The notes under the pieces: generated by a model
The model's database searches: none
What the model was told of the DNA's origin: nothing
The model's input: only the letters and a program-made list of their open reading frames with translations
Source of the DNA: Opitutia bacterium
Lineage (GTDB): Bacteria > Verrucomicrobiota > Verrucomicrobiia > Opitutales > Opitutaceae
Length of the DNA stretch: 33,217 nucleotides
Reading direction: 5' to 3'
Assembly (NCBI GenBank): GCA_947472765.1
Contig: CANJCM010000051.1
Coordinates: forward strand, 1 to 33,217
Position numbers and translations under genes: made by a program
Shown here: piece after piece, positions 17,379 to 23,722 of the stretch
Layout: each line of letters begins with the position of its first letter
Position numbering within the stretch: position 1 is the stretch's first letter

Positions 17379-17403
17379 CCGCTTTCGCCATAACGGCGGA
17401 AAT

Positions 17404-17868
17404 TTAGAACGGAACGTCTTCGTCGAGATTCTCCTGCGCCGCCGGTTTGGCGCTGGATCGGGCCGGAGGAGCGTGACGCTCGGGCGAGCCGCCGCCCTCT
17501 TCCGAAGCGGGTTGGGGAGCGCCGCCTCCACCCCGGCTGTCGCCGAGGAATTGAAATTGTTCCAAGACCACCTTCATGCGGCTGCGTTTTTCCTTGGTGT
17601 TCTTGTCTTCCCACTGGTCGAGCCGGAGTCGGCCTTCGACGTAGAGCGGGCGGCCCTTGGTGCAATACTTGGCAATGGTCTCTCCTTGCTTCCCCCAGGC
17701 CTCGACATCGACGTAAATGACCTCTTCGCGAGTCTCGCCCGACTCCATCTTGAACTGCCGGTTTATCGCGAGCGAGAACTGGCAGATCGGCGTGCCCTTG
17801 GGCGTGACGCGCAACTCCGGGTCGCGCGTCAGATTGCCCATGAGCAGGACTTTATTGAGCGAGGGCAT
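17404..17868 (-). CDS. ssb: single-stranded DNA-binding protein
   Basis: Coats single-stranded DNA during replication and repair. The 154-residue protein starts with the OB fold (NKVLLMGNLTRDPELRVTPKG, CQFSLAINRQF, VDVEAWGKQGETIAKYCTKG, LYVEGRLRLDQWEDK; about 5-110). A Gly/Pro-rich flexible linker follows, then the canonical acidic tip DEDVPF, which recruits partner proteins. It lies 19 bases after rpsF in the same direction. Placing ssb between ribosomal protein genes is the common bacterial arrangement. Confidence 0.96.
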   Translation of the reverse strand: MPSLNKVLLMGNLTRDPELRVTPKGTPICQFSLAINRQFKMESGETREEVIYVDVEAWGKQGETIAKYCTKGRPLYVEGRLRLDQWEDKNTKEKRSRMKVVLEQFQFLGDSRGGGGAPQPASEEGGGSPERHAPPARSSAKPAAQENLDEDVPF

Positions 17869-17887
17869 GGCAGAGGAGCCCGGAACC

Positions 17888-18184
17888 TCAGGCTGACTGG
17901 ATGAACGTGCGGTAAACGCTGCCGTTCAACCGGAGGCGCTCGATCAACTGAGCGGGAGCCGCGGCGGGAGCCGAAAAGGATACATGCACGTAGGTCGCTC
18001 CGGTGAGCTTCTTGTCCGTGACGCGAATGAAGTCCTTCTTGCCGATGTTCTCGACAGCGGAGACTTCGCCTTGGACCTCGGCGATGACTTTCTTCACACC
18101 ATCAACGAGCTGTTCGATGGTTTCTTCGCGACCGCGGTTATCCATGATGAAGGTCGCGCGGTAATTGCGTTTGGGGGAGTTCAT
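17888..18184 (-). CDS. rpsF: 30S ribosomal protein S6
   Basis: Small-subunit platform protein that pairs with S18. The 98-residue protein has the S6 ferredoxin-like fold pattern: RNYRATFIMDNRGREETIEQLV, a GEVSAVENIGKKDF strand with a diverged form of the usual GRR.LAY region, and THVYVHVSFSA-like sequence (ATYVHVSFSA) near the end. Its start overlaps the pth stop as ATGA (18181-18184), so translation is probably coupled. Its usual partner rpsR is not in this cluster. Confidence 0.9.
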   Translation of the reverse strand: MNSPKRNYRATFIMDNRGREETIEQLVDGVKKVIAEVQGEVSAVENIGKKDFIRVTDKKLTGATYVHVSFSAPAAAPAQLIERLRLNGSVYRTFIQSA

Positions 18185-18762
18185 TTTGCGTCTCTACGGT
18201 TAAGTTGGTTCATGGCTGTCTCGACGCCGCGGGAGAGCAGCAATTCGAGTCCGGACACATGGGTTTCGAGTTGTTGAGTGAGAAAAGTGTGTTGTTCAGT
18301 TGTGAAATTTCCGAGGACAAAGTCCGTGAGTTCCATCGCCGCGGGCTTCGGGCCGATGCCCAATCGGTAACGGATGAATCCGTCGCCCAGATGCTCGAGC
18401 AAACTGGCCACCCCGTTGTGGCCACCGGCGCTTCCACTGACCGAGACCTTGATGAGGCCAAGATCGATGGTGAGATCGTCGTAGATCGCGACCACTTGCG
18501 GGACGTCCAGCTTGTAATAGCGCGCCACGGCACCGATAGCCCTGCCGCTTTCGTTCATGAACGTCTGCGGCTTGACCAACCAGCGGGTGCCTCCACCGGC
18601 GAGATTCCACCGGGCAACCTCCGCATTGAACTGGGGCGCTTGCTTCCAGGCCAGACCCCGCTTGCGGGCGAGGGCATCGAGCACAATCCAACCGTAATTG
18701 TGACGGTTGGACGCATACTCTCGGCCGGGATTGCCCAGGGCGGCAACCAGCGTGATGGACAT
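18181..18762 (-). CDS. pth: peptidyl-tRNA hydrolase
   Basis: Frees tRNAs from stalled peptides. The 193-residue protein carries the family motifs in order: GNPGREYASNRHNYG with the catalytic His (residue 21), KPQTFMNESG, YDDLTIDLG with the catalytic Asp, and GSAGGHNGVASL. The length is normal for bacterial Pth. It lies 63 bases after rplY and overlaps rpsF by four bases, so it is part of the leftward cluster. Confidence 0.97.
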   Translation of the reverse strand: MSITLVAALGNPGREYASNRHNYGWIVLDALARKRGLAWKQAPQFNAEVARWNLAGGGTRWLVKPQTFMNESGRAIGAVARYYKLDVPQVVAIYDDLTIDLGLIKVSVSGSAGGHNGVASLLEHLGDGFIRYRLGIGPKPAAMELTDFVLGNFTTEQHTFLTQQLETHVSGLELLLSRGVETAMNQLNRRDAK

Positions 18763-18825
18763 GACTCAAAGAACAATTGCCCGGCCCCGGCCGCAGGAAG
18801 CGGCTGGAGCGGCAAGGAAAACGGC

Positions 18826-19617
18826 TTACTTCTTCGCCGGGGCGGCGGGCTTGGCGCCCGCGGCCGGAGCAGCGGCCTTGGCACCGGCAGCGGGGGCCGC
18901 GCCGGGCTTGGCCCCAGCGGCCGGAGCAGCCTTGGCGTCGCCAGCGGCCGGGGCAGCTCCCGCAGCGGCGGCAGCGCCCTCGGCGGGTGCCGCACCAGGA
19001 GCGGCGGCAGCACCAGCGGCGGGCGTGGCGGCGACTTCCTGCACGATTTCGGCGACAGGCTCGACGCACGAAACGATCGGCTGGCCCTTGCCATCAAGGA
19101 ATTCGACGCCGGCGACCGGCTTGAGGCTGCTGACCTTAATCGTTTCGCCAACCTTCAACTCGGTGACGTCGACCTCGATGGCTTCCGGAAGATCCTTGGG
19201 CAAAACGCGAATGCGCAGCAGATGCGCGTTCATTTCGAGCACGCCACTCTGGTTTTTGACGCCGAAAGATTCCCCGACGACGTGGACCGGTACGCGGATT
19301 TCGAATTTTTCGTTGGCCTTAACCTCCTGCAAGTCGACGTGGAGGTACTTGTCGGTAATGGGATCCCGCTGAACTTCCTGAAGGAAGGAGAGCGCTTTCT
19401 CCGGCTTGTCAGCCCGCTCGAGCTCAACGAGCACAGCGCGATCGCCTACAGCCTTGAGAAGGCGGATAAACTCAGGCCCTTCGATGGAGAGCGACTCCGG
19501 ATTGGTATGCTTTCCGTAGAGAATCGCGGGGACGCGATTGGCTTTGCGGAGGCGGCGGGATGCACTGCGGCCCGTCTGGGCGCGCGACGCGACATTGAGT
19601 TTGAATTGATTAGCCAT
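18826..19617 (-). CDS. rplY: 50S ribosomal protein L25 (general stress protein CTC form)
   Basis: Binds 5S rRNA. The 263-residue protein has the L25 domain (about 1-95; LNVASRAQTGRSASRRLRKANRVPAILYG written across 7-35, then HVDLQEV) and the TL5/CTC C-terminal domain (about 100-195; RVPVHVVGES, EVDVTELKVGETIKVSSL). It ends in a tail of about 65 residues (197-263) built of Ala, Pro, Gly and Lys with APAAGAK-like repeats. The start at 19617 has an AGGGGG about 11 bases upstream; the frame is open 29 codons further but without similarity. It is the first gene of the leftward cluster, and the pth gene that commonly follows it is present. Confidence 0.93.
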   Translation of the reverse strand: MANQFKLNVASRAQTGRSASRRLRKANRVPAILYGKHTNPESLSIEGPEFIRLLKAVGDRAVLVELERADKPEKALSFLQEVQRDPITDKYLHVDLQEVKANEKFEIRVPVHVVGESFGVKNQSGVLEMNAHLLRIRVLPKDLPEAIEVDVTELKVGETIKVSSLKPVAGVEFLDGKGQPIVSCVEPVAEIVQEVAATPAAGAAAAPGAAPAEGAAAAAGAAPAAGDAKAAPAAGAKPGAAPAAGAKAAAPAAGAKPAAPAKK

Positions 19618-19643
19618 GGTTTTCGTTCCCCCTGTCACCCCGG

Positions 19644-19729
19644 AATTGGAGGCAGGCGTAATGGAAAAGAGGGTCAGGTGATACGGCGGACATCCCGAAT
19701 GCAATCAAAACTTGGGGTCACCTCCAATT
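19644..19729. repeat. inverted 9-base repeat upstream of rplY
   Basis: AATTGGAGG at 19644-19652 and its exact reverse complement CCTCCAATT at 19721-19729, with the match extending imperfectly on one side (CCGG/TCGG). The copies are 68 bases apart in the likely promoter and leader region of rplY, and could be paired operator sites or a long-range stem. Confidence 0.35.
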
Positions 19730-19834
19730 TTCGGTCCTCGGGCTGCTACCCCACTTCGACGGACCGCCGCTCAGCAGTGCGTCGACGAAGGGCCGACGCT
19801 CAGTTCGCCCGTTCCTTCATCGTTAGAAGGACAC

Positions 19835-19868
19835 AAAAATGGGCCGGCAGATCGAGATCCGCCGGCCC
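19835..19868 (-). terminator. intrinsic terminator of the DUF1592 gene
   Basis: GGGCCGGC (19841-19848) and GCCGGCCC (19861-19868) form an 8-bp stem around a 12-base loop. On the minus strand the stem is followed by ATTTTTG. It starts 17 bases after the stop of the DUF1592 gene. Confidence 0.8.
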
Positions 19869-19884
19869 GTCGAGAAATTTCAGC

Positions 19885-22653
19885 TTACTTGCTCAGGAAG
19901 AGATCGCTTTGCACGAGCTGATGCACGAGGTCGCGCACTCCGTACTGGCTCTTACTCGCGCCCTGCACGATCTGCTCGACCTTGTCGCGATCGCTGAAAC
20001 GGACCGGCGAGCCCGTGGCGAAAACCGACAATTGCCGGGCCACGTTGCGAGCAAGTTGAGCTTCGTCCTGGAGAAGGAGTTTCTTGAACTCGCGCACATC
20101 GTGGAAGGCGCGACCGTCAGAAAGCTGCCCACTGGCATCGACCGGCCGCGCGAGATAGAAAGAAAACGGCCAGCCGTTCTTGCCGAATCCGGCCACCGGC
20201 TCGGCATTGACCGCCATCGCTCGATAGCGATCACGCCAGCCTCCCATGACATCGAAGCTCTCGAGCGCAAAACCCGGGGGATCGATCTTGCGATGGCACA
20301 TGGCGCAGCTCTCGTCCGCCCGGTGCTTGTCGAGCTGTTCGCGAATGGTCGTCGCACCGCGAATGTCCGGTTCGACGGCAGGAACCGCGGCGGGAGGCAG
20401 CGGAATCTCGTAGCCCACGATGCGCTCCATGATCCACTTGCCGCGCAAAACCGGGGAAGTGGTGGTCCCGTTCGCCGTCACCTTCAGCACGCTGGCTTGG
20501 GTCATCAAGCCTCCGCGCACACTCCCCGCCGGCAGACCGACGCGACGCATCGCGACGCCCTCGACGCCCGGGATTTGGTAGTGAGTCGCCAGCCGCTCGT
20601 TGAGATAGGTGAAGTCGGAGTCGATGATGTTCCGGGTCGGAAGATTGGACCGCAGCAGGTCGGCAAAGAACAACCGGGACTCGTCGAGCGCCGCCTCAGT
20701 GAGCGAGTCGTCGAGGTAGTAATCATTATACAAGGTCGTGGAGGGGGTCGTGTCCTCCATCTTGCGGATATCGATCCAGTAATCGAGGAAGGCGGCCACG
20801 AACCGGCTCGAGCGCTCGTCCTTTAGGAGGCGTTCGGTTTCCGCACGCAGCACTTCGGGGCGATGCAGTTCACCCTTTTCCGCGCGTTGGCGGAGGATGG
20901 CATCGGGCTCGGAGTTCCAGAGAAACAGGGCGAGACGGGTCGCGAGGGCGGCGTCGTCCAACCGGCCGGGCTTTTCATCGAGATAAACAAACTGAGGCGA
21001 GGAGAGCACGGCCGTGTAGCCCGCGAGCATCGAGCCAGCGAAGCCCAAGCCCGCCTCCCGGCGCTTCTTGATCATGCTGAGGAACATCTGGACGTCGGCA
21101 TCCTGCACCTTCGTGCGGTAAACGCGCTGCATGAAGTTGCGAAGCAGCCGCTCGGCGTCGGCATCGGGATTCGTCGAGACAACCTCAACCTTCTGCGTAT
21201 CCGGGGGCATGCCCACCTGGGCACCGAAGCCACCGCCACCTGCGGTACGGCCGCCGCGACCGCGGCCACCGCCACCGGGGCTAATGGCCTCGACCGGAAT
21301 TCCAACCTCCGTCGCAGCCACCTTCTTCAGGGGGAGATCGCCAAACAGGAGGCGATAGCCGGCGTCTGTGGATTCATCGTAAAGCGGTCCTTCAACTTCC
21401 ATCCAGCGGAATGCGACACCAGGCATGCCGTCCTTTTGGGCCAGCGGATTGGTGAAACCACCGGCGAAACCAGTCGGGCGCGAGCGATAGAAACGAGAGG
21501 CGTCGGTCACGATGAATTCGTTGCCGAGCAGCCAGACCTCACCCAGTTCCTGCACGCCAGGTTCCGGATGAAGATCGATTCCGCCGAGCCGGCGGTTCGT
21601 CGCGGTGCCTTGAGAATAAACGGTAATGGGCTCGGAGCGACGGCCCTTTGAAATGTCATCGGCGTTGGGCCGGAACCAGTACGCCGGACCGGGCGAGCCC
21701 TCCTTGTCCTGTCCATTCTTGTAGCGCTGGCCGCGGCCATTGCCGCCGATCCACACGGTGTAGCCGCTAAAGGTGAAACGATAACGGCCGGCCACCGGGG
21801 CGCGGAAACTCCCCCAACGCGAACCGAATCCGGTGACATAGTTGCTCGACATCCAGGCGACCGCCTCGCGCTCGCGGACCGCGGGATCCGCCTCCCCGAC
21901 CGTCATCGGCGACTGGCGGGTGCGGACATCCGGCTGCGCGGTATAATCGAGAATCGGATATTTCAAACGGTCCGGGCCACCATTGAAGATGTTCGGGACA
22001 AAATTGGTCAGTGAGCCATCTTCACGCGCATAAAGACGCTTCTTGGTGGTCGGCGGCTGGGTCAGCTTCACGGCAATCGCCTGACGCATCGCGTAATCCG
22101 CTGCATCCATGTAACGCGCCATGTGCACGTAAGAGACGTCGAGCGCCGAACTCACCTTGTTGAAGCGAAACGCCTCACCGTCCTCCGGCAGCTGACTCTG
22201 CACCTGGAGCCAGGGCGCGTGGAGGATGTCCCGGAGCGCGCTCTCGTACTCCGAGCGGTTCAAGCGGCGACGGGTGACGCGGCCGTTGGTTTCCGCCGTC
22301 GTCTTTTCGTGGGCGATTAATTCGGCGCTGATGCCGCTCACGAAGGTGCGAACCTCGGACGGGTCGGGGCGCTTCTTGTCCTTCGGCGGCATGTCCCCCG
22401 ACTGGACCCGGTCGTGGACCTTCACCCACAGCGAAAAATTGGCGAGATCCGACGGATCGTACTTCAGCGACGTCAGGTCGAGACTGCCTTCCTTGTCGAC
22501 ATCGTTGTGACAACTCGAGCAGTGACGATCCGTGAAATCGGCGGTCTTCTCAGCGAGATCGGCCGCCCGCAGACTCGGCAGCGCGGCGAGAAGCCCGGCG
22601 ACCGCTACGACACGGGAGTGACGGGTGAGGAGGAAACCAAGCAGGGTGTTCAT
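19885..22653 (-). CDS. exported PSCyt1/DUF1592-family cytochrome-like protein
   Basis: A large exported protein of the kind expanded in Planctomycetes and Verrucomicrobia. The 922 residues show a signal peptide (about 1-30), a c-type haem motif CSSCH (45-49), DUF1587 (RRLNRSEYESALRDILH), an inserted carbohydrate-binding-like region with GRYRFTFSGYTVWIGGNG, a Gly/Arg-rich stretch, DUF1595/DUF1592 (RNFMQRVYRT...LDEKPGRLDDAALATRLALFLW), DUF1588 (LMTQASVLKVTANGTTTSP), a second motif CAMCHRKIDPPGFALE and DUF1585 at the C-terminus. The function is not proven; an oxidative role in polymer breakdown in the periplasm has been proposed for relatives. The usual DUF1552 partner gene is not next to it. 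No Shine-Dalgarno sequence is seen. Confidence 0.92.
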   Translation of the reverse strand: MNTLLGFLLTRHSRVVAVAGLLAALPSLRAADLAEKTADFTDRHCSSCHNDVDKEGSLDLTSLKYDPSDLANFSLWVKVHDRVQSGDMPPKDKKRPDPSEVRTFVSGISAELIAHEKTTAETNGRVTRRRLNRSEYESALRDILHAPWLQVQSQLPEDGEAFRFNKVSSALDVSYVHMARYMDAADYAMRQAIAVKLTQPPTTKKRLYAREDGSLTNFVPNIFNGGPDRLKYPILDYTAQPDVRTRQSPMTVGEADPAVREREAVAWMSSNYVTGFGSRWGSFRAPVAGRYRFTFSGYTVWIGGNGRGQRYKNGQDKEGSPGPAYWFRPNADDISKGRRSEPITVYSQGTATNRRLGGIDLHPEPGVQELGEVWLLGNEFIVTDASRFYRSRPTGFAGGFTNPLAQKDGMPGVAFRWMEVEGPLYDESTDAGYRLLFGDLPLKKVAATEVGIPVEAISPGGGGRGRGGRTAGGGGFGAQVGMPPDTQKVEVVSTNPDADAERLLRNFMQRVYRTKVQDADVQMFLSMIKKRREAGLGFAGSMLAGYTAVLSSPQFVYLDEKPGRLDDAALATRLALFLWNSEPDAILRQRAEKGELHRPEVLRAETERLLKDERSSRFVAAFLDYWIDIRKMEDTTPSTTLYNDYYLDDSLTEAALDESRLFFADLLRSNLPTRNIIDSDFTYLNERLATHYQIPGVEGVAMRRVGLPAGSVRGGLMTQASVLKVTANGTTTSPVLRGKWIMERIVGYEIPLPPAAVPAVEPDIRGATTIREQLDKHRADESCAMCHRKIDPPGFALESFDVMGGWRDRYRAMAVNAEPVAGFGKNGWPFSFYLARPVDASGQLSDGRAFHDVREFKKLLLQDEAQLARNVARQLSVFATGSPVRFSDRDKVEQIVQGASKSQYGVRDLVHQLVQSDLFLSK

Positions 22654-22673
22654 ACGGCAAACGAGTTTTGGGA

Positions 22674-22703
22674 TACTAACTCTGCACAGAAAAACTGATC
22701 CAA
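22674..22703 (-). promoter_or_regulatory. possible promoter of the DUF1592 gene
   Basis: On the minus strand TTGGAT (22698-22703) is followed after 18 bases by TTAGTA (22674-22679), about 20 bases before the ATG. The match is only partial at both boxes. The rest of the 22654-22926 gap shows nothing I can name. Confidence 0.22.
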
Positions 22704-22926
22704 GTGAAAGGAAGGTCCGCTAATTTCCAGAATCGTCAATCTCCCGGTCTGGCGCAGCGGCAGGTATTTCGAACCAAAAAGATGACTATCTGACCTACTT
22801 AAGCTGCGGACGAACCAGGAGCGAAAAGGTTTCAGGCGGAACCGCGGTGGGCCCGACGCGACAGCCATGGGCCAACGTCTCGAGCGTCCGCAGATGCCCA
22901 GATTGTGAGTCGGCACGATCTGGGAA

Positions 22927-23001
22927 TGGCTGCCCGGGTAGGGGTCGAACCTACGACCAAGTGATTAACAGTCACCTGCTCTGCCACTGAGCTACCGGGC
23001 A
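22927..23001 (-). tRNA. tRNA-Asn(GTT), CCA encoded
   Basis: On the minus strand the acceptor arm TGCCCGG pairs with CCGGGCA, the D arm reads GCTCAGTGGCAGAGC, the anticodon loop CTGTTAA gives GTT, and the T arm reads GTAGGTTCGACCCCTAC. The discriminator base is G and the CCA is encoded at 22927-22929. It stands alone between the DUF1592 gene and the M1 aminopeptidase. Confidence 0.96.
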
Positions 23002-23164
23002 ATTACATTCCCCGTAACGAATTAGGAACCAGCACGAGCCATCGCCCACTGTCCGGTCCTCCCTCGAAACGTCGGAGCGGTCATTACTACGGAACGTCCA
23101 CAAGCACGGGCAAGCAAAATGGTGTGTTTCTCAATTCTACCTCGGCCAGAACCTGTTTTCGCGG

Positions 23165-23722
23165 TCAGCGCGACGATTTCGCCGCGATCCAAGCGTCAAC
23201 CGCCGGCATCACGCGGGCCCGCAACTCCGCCTTGAAACGAATGTTCTCCGCCGACTTCGCTGCCTCGGACGCGCCCGCCGCCCCGACTTTAGCCGAGACG
23301 AGGGCCAAGAGCTCGTCAGCCCGGGTTTCGTCAGAGAAATTTTCCGCGATCGCCGGGAAGTAGGTGTTCCGCGTCAGAAACGCACCGCCGGCTGGAACCT
23401 TCGCCAGCAACGCAGCCGAGTTTTCGCGGGCAAAATTCCAGGCCAGTTCCGGGTGCCGTCGCGCCACATGAGCCACGAGGTTGAACCACTGCGCGAGTCC
23501 GCGCTCCTCGGACAAGGCCAGCGCCAGCGTTCGACGCGCCAGAGCCGGATCACGCACCTCCTCGAACGCCTGATAGTATCGATTTTGTTCCTCGGTGCTC
23601 GTCGCCCCGCGCGCAAGGACGTGGAGCTTCTCCCAAGTGGTGGCGTCAGCATACCAGCCGGCGATGCGACAAACCGCGGTCCGCAGATCTCCCGGCAATG
23701 AATCCGGTTCAAGGAGGAATCG
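23165..23722 (-). pseudogene. C-terminal part of the M1 aminopeptidase beyond the TAG
   Basis: It is in the same frame as the aminopeptidase and directly after its TAG codon; translation reads RFLLEPDSLPGDLRTAVCRI, then AGWYADATTWEKL and on to DAWIAAKSSR before a TGA. The pattern (AVCRIAGWYADATTWEKL, STEEQNRYYQAFEEVRDP, LARRTLALALSEE, HPELAWNFARENSAALL) is the end of the ERAP1_C domain. It has no start codon with a ribosome binding site, although an ATG at 23698 exists. It would be made only by readthrough, by internal initiation, or if the TAG is an error. Confidence 0.85.

Noticed and set aside
18205-20826. Open frame of 873 codons on the plus strand
   Set aside because: It runs antisense to pth, rplY and the end of the DUF1592 gene, all of which have clear motifs. 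Long antisense frames are expected in GC-rich coding DNA. Its translation shows no domain and is rich in Arg and Gly.
22650-22916. 88-codon frame upstream of the DUF1592 gene
   Set aside because: It ends just inside the real start of the DUF1592 gene, has no ribosome binding site and no recognisable sequence, and probably covers the promoter.
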